Under the pieces are notes generated by a model. The model was not told where the DNA came from, did no database searches, and saw only the letters and a list, made by a program, of their open reading frames with translations. A DNA stretch of 64,000 bases, taken from Streptomyces sp. NBC_00569. GTDB lineage: Bacteria; Actinomycetota; Actinomycetes; Streptomycetales; Streptomycetaceae. This document shows positions 17,101 through 25,037 of the stretch, piece after piece (position 1 is the stretch's first letter; each line of letters opens with the position of its first letter). Both the position numbers and the translations under genes were made by a program. The stretch spans positions 1,984,001 through 2,048,000 of the forward strand of contig NZ_CP107783.1 in assembly GCF_036345255.1 (NCBI RefSeq), in the 5' to 3' direction.

Positions 17101-19651
17101 AGCCGAGAACTGACTCCAGCTCAGGCCGCCGCTCGGGCTCCGCGTCGATCTCGTCGCTGAGGATGTCGCGCAGCGCGGACAGTTCCCGGGGGCGGCGGGC
17201 GCGAAGCCTGTGCAGCGCGGCCTTGACCTGCTCGCGGTCGGCTGGCTGGCTGGCGTAGTGGGCCTTGACCAGCTGCAAGTCTGCGAACGGGTCGCCCTGG
17301 CTTTCGACGACCTCGGCAGCTATGAGCCTCAGGAGGTCTTGGTAGTGGCGCAGTGAAAGGCCGCTGGCGAGTTCTGCAGCGTCGTCGCGGCTGTCGGAAA
17401 AGGCAATGACCTTGCGTTCCCCGTCCGGCATATGGCCGAGAGCTTCGGTGGTGAGCACCTGATTGAGCTTGTCGAAGCCGGTGCGCATCCGGCGCACGGG
17501 GGCGCTCCTCAGCCGCGCCGGGTCCTCCAGGCCGATTGGCTTCAGCACTGCGGTCTTGGGGTCCCGTGCCCTCTTCATCTCCCAGTCGTCGCCGCATGCG
17601 GGGCAGCGCGTAGGCAGCGCCCTCAGACCTCGCAGGTCGAGGGCTGGTTTTCCGTCCTTCCCCTTCTCCGGGACGACGTGGAAGGACCAGCCGGTGTATG
17701 CCGCTTTGTCATTGGCGAGCCGGCCGGTGCCCGGCTGGTAGCGGCTGGGCCTGAAATGGAAGGTGGCCTTGGCCCCCTGATTGGACTCTGAGCCGGTCCA
17801 TTCGGAACTGTCCAGGCCGGGTTGTTCTCTGCGCGGCCAGTAGACGATGTAGTTGCCGGCGTTTGCTGCGCCCGTCGCATCGTCGGGCAGCTGATCGAAG
17901 TCAGGGAAGTCGGTGTGCAGTGAACCGCGGAAGGTGTCCTTGCCCAGCAGATGCGGACTGGTGAAGCCGCCGAGCATGAGGTCGCCGCAGTTCTGGCAGT
18001 ACAACAGCTCCAGAACCCGCGCTCCGCAGCTGCAGCGGGGTGTGGGCGCCCTGAACAGCTTTCCCACACGGCGCTGCGGATGCCTGTCAGCGGGGGCATC
18101 GGGGCACTGCGGGTCGGAGCAGGCCCAGATACCGTCGATGTTGCGGAAGAACATGTGGGCCCGCAGCTTGGGCTGCCCGGGGTCTGCTGCGGCGCCGAGA
18201 GCGCGCAGAAGACCGTGGAGGGCCTCGGCTTGCTCCGCCTGCGATGAAAGTCCCGGGAAGAGCTGGACGGCTGTGCGGGACAGAGACTGTGCCTGCGGTT
18301 TGCCTGCCGGAGCCAGCACTCGTGCCAGTGCGTCGCCGGCGCCAGTGGTCTGCAGGAGACGGCCCGCTTGCTGAGGCTCAAGGGCGCCCCCGGCGGCATG
18401 GGCCAGATTCTGGGCGTGCGCCGTCAGATCGGTGGGGCCGGGGCCGGGAAGTACAAGGGTTCCGGGCACGACGGTGTGCCGCCCTTGCGGCAGCGCGAAG
18501 AAGGATTCCACGAACTCGTCATCCCGGCCCGCTTCCAGAGAAGCCGAAGCGGCCAGGACACGGAACTTTTCCGGCGCATCGTCAAGGCCGAGCCGGTGCC
18601 GCAGTTTACGAAGGAGGTAGGCAACCTCAGTCCCTGCGGTCCCCCGGTACATGTGCAGCTCATCAAGGACCAGCGTGAACCGCGCTTGAGGGGTGGTGCG
18701 CAGCCATCGGCGGGTCGCCTCGAATACCGGTGCTTCCTGCGGCCGCAGGAGCATGATGTTAAGCATCGAGTAGTTGGTGACGAGGATGTCCGGTGCAGCG
18801 TGCTGCATGTCCCAGCGGGCGTGCATCTCAGCGCCGCCGACTCGCGGGATGAAGTCGTGCACCTGGTCTGCGGCTCGCTGCTCCCGCTCTTCCAGTTCTC
18901 GCATGTACGTCCGCATCCGGTCCAGGGCCGGCAGCGCATCAGCACGCCCGGACACCGGCGTCACACCCGTGTAGCGGCCGAAGTAGAAGCGGTGCCCTGA
19001 CCGGTTCCGGTCCAGCCAGCCCCGGGCCTGGTCGCTGTCCAGCGCTCTGCGCAGGCGCACCAGCTGGTCATCGGCAAGGGCATTGGTCGGGTAGAGGATG
19101 AGTGCGCGCATGGCCGCAGGGTGCCCGTCTTCGCCGGTGCGGCTCGGCTCGAAACCACCACGCGTCCCCCACCACGGCACCTGGGCGCTGCCGCGGCCTG
19201 TCCAGCTAGCAGACTCCGCGACCAGGTCGGCGATGACCGGCAGCATGAAAGTCTCCGTTTTGCCTGAACCTGTGCCGGCCGTGACGACGAAGTCCTGGCC
19301 GTCGCGGCACGCCGCAACGAGCGCGTCGTGCTGGTGCCGGTAGAGCTGGCTCACACCATCAGGGAGGGCGAACCGGGCGAAGTCAGCTGCCTGGGCGTGT
19401 GCGTCTGCTGTACGGAAGGACTCCGCGATACTGACGCCGCTCGAGGCATACTGCGGGCGCAGTTCCAGCAGCGGTTCGCGCCAGGCCCCGCCGTCCACGT
19501 CCAGGAGCGCACGCCGCTCCTTCATGACCGAGGGATCGCTGACGGCGAATGGCGTGTCGTAGTACCGCATGAGCGTGTCACGCAACGCCTGGAAGGTGCC
19601 GGGGATATCCGTGGCTCCGGGCCTATGGGGCAGCTCGGCGGGCTCAGTCAT
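14189..19651 (-). CDS. Giant DEAD/DEAH helicase with DUF1998-type zinc region (operon gene 3)
   Basis: 1820 residues. SF2 motifs are clear: motif I TAGTGSGKTETF (Lys131), motif Ia LILYPTNALADDQ, motif II LDELH (330-333), and motif VI QRVGRAGRR near 1165 preceded by TTTMEAGVDVGSL. Zinc-like Cys clusters appear near 510-560 (CSCGARVLELLYCQNCGDLM) and near 1050 (CGNCRRPHLHHGAGLCTKCQ). The C-terminal cluster near 1670-1695 (CRGSCYRCLRDYSNMRLHPL) is the signature of DUF1998/MZB-type regions found in DrmA/DrmB, DruE and MrfA-like helicases. Length and architecture are closest to DruE of Druantia. It would translocate on nucleic acid using ATP. A tail of about 100 residues follows the zinc region. 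It overlaps both neighbours (8 and 4 bases). Confidence 0.85.
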   Translation of the reverse strand: MTEPAELPHRPGATDIPGTFQALRDTLMRYYDTPFAVSDPSVMKERRALLDVDGGAWREPLLELRPQYASSGVSIAESFRTADAHAQAADFARFALPDGVSQLYRHQHDALVAACRDGQDFVVTAGTGSGKTETFMLPVIADLVAESASWTGRGSAQVPWWGTRGGFEPSRTGEDGHPAAMRALILYPTNALADDQLVRLRRALDSDQARGWLDRNRSGHRFYFGRYTGVTPVSGRADALPALDRMRTYMRELEEREQRAADQVHDFIPRVGGAEMHARWDMQHAAPDILVTNYSMLNIMLLRPQEAPVFEATRRWLRTTPQARFTLVLDELHMYRGTAGTEVAYLLRKLRHRLGLDDAPEKFRVLAASASLEAGRDDEFVESFFALPQGRHTVVPGTLVLPGPGPTDLTAHAQNLAHAAGGALEPQQAGRLLQTTGAGDALARVLAPAGKPQAQSLSRTAVQLFPGLSSQAEQAEALHGLLRALGAAADPGQPKLRAHMFFRNIDGIWACSDPQCPDAPADRHPQRRVGKLFRAPTPRCSCGARVLELLYCQNCGDLMLGGFTSPHLLGKDTFRGSLHTDFPDFDQLPDDATGAANAGNYIVYWPRREQPGLDSSEWTGSESNQGAKATFHFRPSRYQPGTGRLANDKAAYTGWSFHVVPEKGKDGKPALDLRGLRALPTRCPACGDDWEMKRARDPKTAVLKPIGLEDPARLRSAPVRRMRTGFDKLNQVLTTEALGHMPDGERKVIAFSDSRDDAAELASGLSLRHYQDLLRLIAAEVVESQGDPFADLQLVKAHYASQPADREQVKAALHRLRARRPRELSALRDILSDEIDAEPERRPELESVLGSRPSLEDLRYDLRARLLGYGANPAGPAASLQDHKGIPWTALFDWEGDRSLKPGLGQEQEEFLKRIDDSLGREFIFGLFSGADRDFESLGLGWLSLSDDRSPLDMPLESDVALCRASLRILGLLRRFRELRAGSEKPPAPLLRLWKRVAERDGADVDTVKDRVLAGWGQAVAQYIIDPRKVALRQGGGRAWICGNCRRPHLHHGAGLCTKCQAPLPASPVHFAGPLNDDYYAWKAQSRTGNFTLRAAELTGQTDRIDAQSRQARFQNVFLGESDVPAADGLEVLSVTTTMEAGVDVGSLNTVLLANMPPTRFNYQQRVGRAGRRGSPTATALTICRGRSHDEHYFARPDEITNAPTPPPYLALGMPSIFKRVLLGEVLRLAFDAVAAARQKRDPDLTKNIHGQFGHAADWPVHRERVRRWVDDNRSDIAAAARALQLGTPQAVAAIDPFRCIQELLDQVDQQAALSTGHTDLSQRLAESGLLPMFGFPTRVRYLYTERPAKNFPWPPPGAIDRNLAVALTKFAPGSETPRDGRLYQAMGIASFRPGGTQPRAEEEPFGPERWVALCRLCAHIQLLNEEGEEQKACPACGAAGRPNYTALPMREPAGFRAGTPRDYDGVREWGHGGASSRTAADLDKEAPRVERGVDDWLVVHAGSGDRFTVNSNNGRLYRFRKVHGSWGGYHVVDSPKAQADIQTALGATEHTDMLFLGARAPLDTDRGLRFDISQYEQPHGFRDAYHGRRAAWYSLASLLRRAAAPLLDVQPEELLAGIHGSASAASPVLAYLADSLENGAGFSTHLGSAKYIEEFLDAVDTYLSELGPDHARDCRGSCYRCLRDYSNMRLHPLLDWRLARDLIAVLRCRPLATDTSAHGSLLERWAEDRTDLTAQLHDTPSGRIALADSEFVEKPFAVVVKHPLESAQPNSMAPRLQEYGDYIAANGLAERTAFVDAYCLDRTPAAVTSALMEFAEEDL

Positions 19652-20618
19652 CGCTCGCCTTCCCAGGCCCCGCCGCGGGCTTCTGGATCTCGAGTTTCTG
19701 GTGCAAAGACCTGGCCAGCCGCTCGCCGGCCGTCAGGGGGACGTTGTCGTAGCAGACAGTCCTTGCAAGCTTGTGGAAGCGCGGCTGCAGACCTGTGCAC
19801 AGGACGGCAGCCCGGGCGTGCAGGGGCGGCAGGGGTGCTCCCCAGTCGACTGCGAGACGGCCTATCCGCTGGCGGCCGGACCCGCCTTCAGCCTTCCACC
19901 TCATCACGCTGGTCCCCACACGCTCATGTTCCAGGTAAACGCCGTATTCATGCTCTGTGCTCAGGAACTCTCTGCCCCGCCGGACCTGGACAAGTCGCAC
20001 CCAGTCTGCGCTGCGCCATCGGTAGAGCCCGTCCTCGTCGTACGACTCAGCGGGTGCGTATTCCCCGCTCTGCGGGCGGTACCGCTCGACCGTGTGCGCG
20101 TTGCCTCCTCCTGGCGGTGCGGCCTGGGGGCCTGCAGACAGCTCTGGAAGAAGGGAGACAATTTGCGTCGCGGCGCACGGGACGTAGCGGCATCCGAGCC
20201 GCTCAGCCTCCCGGGGCAGACCCTCTGCAGAGTCGTACTGCAGGTAGAGAGTGTCCGGCACGGGAATGTCGCCTTCGGCCGCCTCATTCTCCGCCCAGAC
20301 GAACGCGGCCCAATCGTCGCCCGCAGCCTCAACCAGGCCGTCAAATACAGCAGTTCGGCGCCCGGTGATAACCGCAAACCCGTCAGAGAACGGCACCCGC
20401 GTCAGGACCGCAGGGGCCGCGGACCACAGTCCCCGGCGCCAGTCCACATCCAGATGCCCGAGCGCAGACACATCGCGCAGCCACCGGCCGTCCGCCCCCT
20501 CCCGCACCGGGATCCCCCTGCTGCGCGCCGTACGGAGCACGCCGGCCCTCAGATCTGAGACTTTGCCGCCCCCAAGCTCACTTGCCCACCGCAGGAGCAG
20601 GTTTCCGATGCTCAGCAC
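19644..20618 (-). CDS. Unknown protein (operon gene 2)
   Basis: 324 residues with no domain I recognise. It looks like a soluble alpha/beta protein with regular strands (RLGCRYVPCAATQIVSLLPE; DWVRLVQVRRGREFLSTEHE; VRLAVDWGAPLPPLHARAAV-like C-terminal strand set). No membrane span, signal peptide, Walker or nuclease motif is visible. The start overlaps the end of the upstream 677-residue gene by 7 bases, and its end overlaps the helicase start by 8 bases, so dosage is probably tied to the helicase. By position it is a candidate helicase partner or specificity factor. Confidence 0.75.
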   Translation of the reverse strand: MLSIGNLLLRWASELGGGKVSDLRAGVLRTARSRGIPVREGADGRWLRDVSALGHLDVDWRRGLWSAAPAVLTRVPFSDGFAVITGRRTAVFDGLVEAAGDDWAAFVWAENEAAEGDIPVPDTLYLQYDSAEGLPREAERLGCRYVPCAATQIVSLLPELSAGPQAAPPGGGNAHTVERYRPQSGEYAPAESYDEDGLYRWRSADWVRLVQVRRGREFLSTEHEYGVYLEHERVGTSVMRWKAEGGSGRQRIGRLAVDWGAPLPPLHARAAVLCTGLQPRFHKLARTVCYDNVPLTAGERLARSLHQKLEIQKPAAGPGKASDD

Positions 20619-22645
20619 GCTGGTACCTCCCGGGCCAGTTCAACGAAAACGTCCCACAGCTCACCCGTACCGGCGCTGCCCGCATCCAGCACGGCCTCAG
20701 CCCACGCACGGTGCTCAGGGCCAGGAACAAACGAGGGATGTTCCGGATAGGCCGGTACAACGGCCCAAGCTCCTTGCCGGAGTTGGAGGATCCAGCCTCC
20801 GCTGCCGCGGACTTCGACCTCGAAGTGATAGCCGGCAGGCGGCTGGGAAAGTCTGGCCCACCACGCGGGAGAGTCCGGTTCGGCTATCTTCCAGGCGCGA
20901 CCGTCTGAGGCAACGAACAGCGTCCGCTGAGCCCGGCGCCGACACAGGGCGACGCGGGATGCGCCCCTGGCTCCCCGAGCGCCAAGGTCGGCTCCGCGCA
21001 GCAGGGCGGTGCTGCCATCCGAGGACGCAAACGCCGCAGCTTCAGAACCGGTCGCAGCAAATCCGGACGGATGGTCCAACTCAACTAGGTCAGGCGCACT
21101 TTCGGCCGTAGTAAAGGCAAGAGCGTTCCCTTCGGCTTCCAGCAGATGCGCGCCCTGACGAAGCCCTCTCGGCCACAGCGGAATGGGCACTCCCCTCGCA
21201 TGGAACGGCGGGTTCTGCGCCTGTCCGTCAAGCACTGCCTCGCCCGACGCGCCATCAGGCAGCACCACATCAGGCTCTCCCCCCGCCAGGTAAAGCCTCT
21301 TGCTTATCTTGGGGGCCAGGGGCAGCCCGCCGTCGAGGTACGCCTTGAACTGCGGTGCAGGCTGCACCGCAAGAACCGTTCCCTGGACGTCGCGGATAGC
21401 TTCCTTAAGCGACACCGCGTCATCGAAGACCACGCGGGGATACAGGACCCAGCCCTGAGGAATCCAGGACAGCTGACGAGGCTTGCGCTCACGATCGGGT
21501 GGCGCCGCCTTCTCCAGCACAGCCTCGACGTCACCAACAGCCCCCGGGCCCGCCAGGATCATGTGCTCCTCACCTGGCACGAACCGGTCCACACTGGTCC
21601 GGCAGTCCAGCGATTCGTTCTGCCTCAGCACCACCAGAGAAGAAGCAGGACGGCTGACCGCGACCCCTCCGCCGAGAAGCTGAACGCCAGCACGCAGAGA
21701 CCCATCCGCGGGGAGCTCCAGCCCATCCACCGCGTAATAGTGCGTATCCCCCAGCTCTCGAAGCACAATGCCGCGGGGCAACTCGTACTGGCGCGCTCCA
21801 GCACGCGGGAACCTGGCGAGCCATCCCAGACGCCGGTTCTCCAGCCGCACCAGGAGTTCCCCTCTTGGCGTCCCCGGGCGGACGTACTGCGCAGAGCCGT
21901 CCCACACATTGGCGAGGCCGCCCAGAAGCCGCTCGACAAGCGGCCGGAACTCAGGGTGACTCAACGCGTTCTGGAAAGCTGCTGAGAACTTGCCAGCCTG
22001 GTCCCACAGGCGCACTCCCTCGGCCAGGGTAGCGCCGGGCTGCGGCCACGCCGCGGCGTTGCGCTCTCTCATCACGTCGAAGAACTTCGGCAGCAGTTGC
22101 CGGTCCGTTCCGCGCAGCACGGCCTGAGACAGGGCATACCCGATGCGCGCCTGGTTACGGGGAAGGTCACCAGGCGACGGAATCGTGCACAGACCACGGT
22201 AGGCACCCCACTGGTGCTGCCAGGAAGCAAGCCGCTGCCACATCTGCGAAACCGGCGCGTACTGCGCCGATGTGAGTACTCCCGCCCTGCCCGAGAGGAG
22301 CTCGGAGAAGTGGCCGTGGTAGTTGCTCGCCCTCCGGTTCCCGTCGTGGGCCATGCGCGTAGCCGCCACCACTGAGGAGGCGAGCAAAGGCAGCACAGCT
22401 GGCGCGTCCTCACTGTTCTGCTTCGAGGCCTCGTAGCCCTCGATGGCGCTATAGGGCCTGTGCTCGTCCGACAGGACAACCCGGCGCACGGCCTCGGTAA
22501 GCGACACAGAAATGCCGAAGCGCTTCTGCAGTCGCTCCGCCTCCCCCTCGTCCACGTACATGACGACTGGATGGCCGTCCCACTCGGGACTGAAGAAGGT
22601 GTCCTCCAAGGCTCGCTGCCAAGCCCCATACGGCACGAAATCCAT
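20612..22645 (-). CDS. Unknown protein (operon gene 1)
   Basis: About 677 residues from ATG 22645, which has GAGG 5-8 bases upstream; an in-frame TTG at 22675 lacks such a site. Residues 1-220 are mainly helical (SLTEAVRRVVLSDEHRPYSA and onwards). Residues 230-677 are strand-rich with many short beta repeats (ELPADGSLRAGVQLLGGGVA; GWILQLRQGAWAVVPAYPEH), which could form a beta-sandwich or propeller scaffold. I see no catalytic motif. It is the first gene of the operon and overlaps the next by 7 bases. It may be a structural or recognition subunit. No family recognised. Confidence 0.75.
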   Translation of the reverse strand: MDFVPYGAWQRALEDTFFSPEWDGHPVVMYVDEGEAERLQKRFGISVSLTEAVRRVVLSDEHRPYSAIEGYEASKQNSEDAPAVLPLLASSVVAATRMAHDGNRRASNYHGHFSELLSGRAGVLTSAQYAPVSQMWQRLASWQHQWGAYRGLCTIPSPGDLPRNQARIGYALSQAVLRGTDRQLLPKFFDVMRERNAAAWPQPGATLAEGVRLWDQAGKFSAAFQNALSHPEFRPLVERLLGGLANVWDGSAQYVRPGTPRGELLVRLENRRLGWLARFPRAGARQYELPRGIVLRELGDTHYYAVDGLELPADGSLRAGVQLLGGGVAVSRPASSLVVLRQNESLDCRTSVDRFVPGEEHMILAGPGAVGDVEAVLEKAAPPDRERKPRQLSWIPQGWVLYPRVVFDDAVSLKEAIRDVQGTVLAVQPAPQFKAYLDGGLPLAPKISKRLYLAGGEPDVVLPDGASGEAVLDGQAQNPPFHARGVPIPLWPRGLRQGAHLLEAEGNALAFTTAESAPDLVELDHPSGFAATGSEAAAFASSDGSTALLRGADLGARGARGASRVALCRRRAQRTLFVASDGRAWKIAEPDSPAWWARLSQPPAGYHFEVEVRGSGGWILQLRQGAWAVVPAYPEHPSFVPGPEHRAWAEAVLDAGSAGTGELWDVFVELAREVPAC

Positions 22646-22941
22646 GTCTGCCTCGGTTCCCCGTCCAAGCCCCAACCACTCAGAACACCACCGCGGACGG
22701 CGCTATGAGCACAGTGCAGCCTGTCTCCCCCTGTACCAACTTCACCTTATGGACCACTACTGACATCCCATGGTTGCGCCGATCAGCCCGGAATATCCAG
22801 CGGTCGTCGTGACACTCTTCGCCAGGCGCCGCAGCATGCCCCCAACCGCTCCCGCGCCCTCGTCGGCCGTTGCAGTGCGCTCCCTCACCCAGAGCGAAGG
22901 TGCCAGTCCTCTGAGCAGGAAGGATCATTGAGGGCTTCCCG
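22646..22941 (-). promoter_or_regulatory. Upstream region of the chaperone-helicase operon
   Basis: About 300 bases between the first operon gene and the IS5 element. Any operon promoter must lie here or have been displaced by the insertion. I see no unambiguous -35/-10 pair. The minus-strand frame through this stretch looks like decayed coding sequence rather than a gene. Confidence 0.3.
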
Positions 22942-22971
22942 TAAGAACTCCTAACGGAATGAGTGTTCGAG

Positions 22972-23532
22972 TCAGGAGTCGATCTCCCAGTGAAGGGCAC
23001 CGGCTTGAGCGGGTGCTTTGAGAGCCTCCGTGAGGGCGGCAGGGTCGGCGCCGGGCGGCAGGTCCACGGAGAGGTAAGTGCCCTGCAGCCACTCGTGTGG
23101 CAGGGCGGCTTCGACGACCTTGCCGTGCAGGAGCTCATGCAGTTGGTCCCGGTCCTGGTGGTCCGCAACGAGCGCGACGCGAAGAGTCCGGTGGCCGGAC
23201 TTCTGCACCACAGAGGCCACCAGGTGGTTGCTGTCGATGGTCACCACATCGAGGTAGCAGATTCCGTAGGTGAAGAAAGGCAGGCAGGTCACCTCGAACC
23301 TGTCCTGAGCAAGCTGGCGGGTCCACAACTGCTCGCGCCAGCCGTCCTGTCGGTCCGAGAGGTCAGCGTGAATCATGTAGTTGGCAGGGCCCCGGCCGAT
23401 GGGGTCCTCGTGCGTGATGATGGTGATGGGGTGCCTCCCGGAGCCGGATCGCGACCTCAAGATCCTGCCGCAGCGCCATCTGCTGGAACGTGGCGGGTCA
23501 CGTTCAGTCGTCTCCAGCAGATGAGCGCGCAT
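22972..23532 (-). CDS. DUF4265 protein with hybrid N-terminus
   Basis: The body, from about ITHEDPIGRGPANYMIHADL to the stop at 22972, fits the DUF4265 pattern: a strand-rich start, then FEVTCLPFFTYGICYLDVVT, a VVQKSGHRTLRV segment and an LSVDLPPGAD ending. The frame is open to ATG 23532, but residues 1-33 derive from the tail of the transposase gene read in another frame, so the natural start is probably lost. ATG 23376 is an internal alternative. The stop is 10 bases inside the left terminal repeat. DUF4265 function is unknown; family members occur singly in many actinobacteria. Confidence 0.6.
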   Translation of the reverse strand: MRAHLLETTERDPPRSSRWRCGRILRSRSGSGRHPITIITHEDPIGRGPANYMIHADLSDRQDGWREQLWTRQLAQDRFEVTCLPFFTYGICYLDVVTIDSNHLVASVVQKSGHRTLRVALVADHQDRDQLHELLHGKVVEAALPHEWLQGTYLSVDLPPGADPAALTEALKAPAQAGALHWEIDS

Positions 23533-24322
23533 CCGAGGGTGAGGAAGGCTTCGTGGATGTCGTCTCGGATCTCCCAGCGGATCCGCAGGCGGCGAAACCA
23601 GTGCAGGTGGGCGAACGTCCGCTCCACGACCCAGCGTTGGGTGCCGAGTCCGGAGCCGTGCTCGGTGCCTCGGCGGGCGATCAGCGGTTTCACACCGAGC
23701 GCGCGGACGAGGCGGCGGTACTTGTCGTGGTCGTAGCCTCGGTCGCCGAGCACCACGTCGGGTCGGCGCCGGGGCCGGCCGCGCTTGCCCCGCACGGGCG
23801 GTACTCCTTCAAGTAGCGGGATGAGCTGGGTCACGTCGTTGCGGTTGCCGCCGGTCAGGGCGGCGGCGAGCGGGATGCCGGTGGCGTCAGTGATCAGGTG
23901 ATGCTTGCTGCCGGTTCTGCCCCGGTCAACGGGGCTTCGTCCGGTCTTAGCTCCCCCTTTAACGCTCGGATGTGGGAGCCGTCGACCGCTGCCCGGGAGA
24001 AGTCCAGGGCGTTCACGCTGCGGAGTTTCGCAAGGAGAACCTCGTGCAACCGGGACCACACACCGGCCTCGGTCCACTCAGCCAGGCGCCGCCAGCAGGT
24101 CATGCCCGACCCAAAGCCCAGTTCCTGCGGCAGGTGTTCCCAGGAGATCCCGGTGTGCAGCACGAACAGGATGCCCTGGAACACCAGCCGATCCGGATGC
24201 CTCTTGCGTCCCGGATGCCGCGTGCGGCGCTCGACCCTGGGCAGCAGCGGCTCGATCACCGCCCACAGCTCGTCGTCCACTTCCCACGGCTTCGGCCGAG
24301 CCACCCCGCACCCCCAGATCAC
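23457..24322 (-). CDS. IS5-family (IS427-like) transposase, programmed -1 frameshift
   Basis: Frame one starts at GTG 24322 (KPWEVDDELWAVIEPLLPRV) and carries the DNA-binding half plus DGSHIRALKGE, which includes the first DDE Asp. Frame two carries the second Asp (VVLGDRGYDHDKYRRLVR) and the Glu region (RWVVERTFAHLHWFRRLRIR). The switch point is the minus-strand heptamer A AAG GGG (plus 23954-23960), a classic X-XXY-YYZ slippery site in the correct frame for -1 slippage. Normal proteins of this group end soon after LICWRRL; here 15 foreign residues follow, so the 3' end was fused to other DNA. Confidence 0.8.
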
Positions 24323-24552
24323 CGGTCCCGGAGCGATCCAACCACGTCGAAGATCATTTCGTTAGGAGTTCTAAGTGCGGAGAACACTGGACGAAGGGCC
24401 GCAACATGGCGTGTGGTCTGGGACCATCCCCCCGCGAGAAGCACTTCAGGCTGCCCTGTTCGCGGAGCGCAGCGACGGGACTGTCCCCCGTGGGTGCGCA
24501 GAGCACGGACTCTCCGTCGATCCGGCCGAGGTGCCAGGCCCCATCCGGGCAG

Positions 24553-24725
24553 GTCGCCGTCGACGAGATACCGCACCCCATCGAGCAGCTGGCGATGGCA
24601 AAGCCCTCCGGCTGTCCGCCCCGGCCCTCCAGCCAAGCCGGAACCGGCAGCAGCGACCGGATCGCATCCCATTCCGCGTCTCTCATGTCAGGTCGGATAC
24701 CGGCGAACCCGTTCGGGATGATCAG
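24553..24725 (-). pseudogene. Second IS5-type transposase relic (target of the insertion)
   Basis: Minus strand from 24725 reads IIPNGFAGIRPDMRDAEWDA then LLPVPAWLEGRGGQPEG. It shifts frame and continues LCHRQLLDGVRYLVDG before decaying. This is the N-terminal region of another IS5-type transposase. Everything downstream is lost or scrambled, and the 1.4 kb element lies 180 bases away. Confidence 0.65.
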
Positions 24726-25037
24726 CCGCGCCTCCGAAACGGTGAGCGACACAACCACACGATGGAAGAGCCGAGTTGAACTCCACCGGCGTGAGCGCGC
24801 CCAGCTGCGGCAACTGGGCCTCCTGGAACGCGGTTGGCTTCGCAACCCCGAGCTGCCAAGAGGCCCTGCCTTCATGTCCAGCCCGCCTGAGCATCGCCCG
24901 ACCCAGATCCCCCTGCGAGTCGCCAGTCACCACGATCGGCAAGACAACAGGTACTTGGGCGGGGCACTCTGGCAGGCCGAAATGAAGTGATCAGCGTTCA
25001 GACTGAGTTGTCAGTGGTGCCTGGTAGATGTTGGAGC

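Larger units (their letters stand above)
22945..24371. mobile_element. IS5-family element carrying a DUF4265 gene
   Basis: The left end GAACTCCTAACGGAATGA (22945-22962) and right end TCATTTCGTTAGGAGTTC (24354-24371) are inverted repeats with one mismatch. TAA lies immediately outside each end (22942-22944 and 24372-24374), a 3-base target duplication typical of the IS427 group of IS5. Inside are a two-frame transposase (24322-23457) and, between its 3' end and the left repeat, a DUF4265 gene. A plain element of this group is about 0.9 kb; this one is 1427 bases. The target is an older, decayed transposase fragment. Confidence 0.7.
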
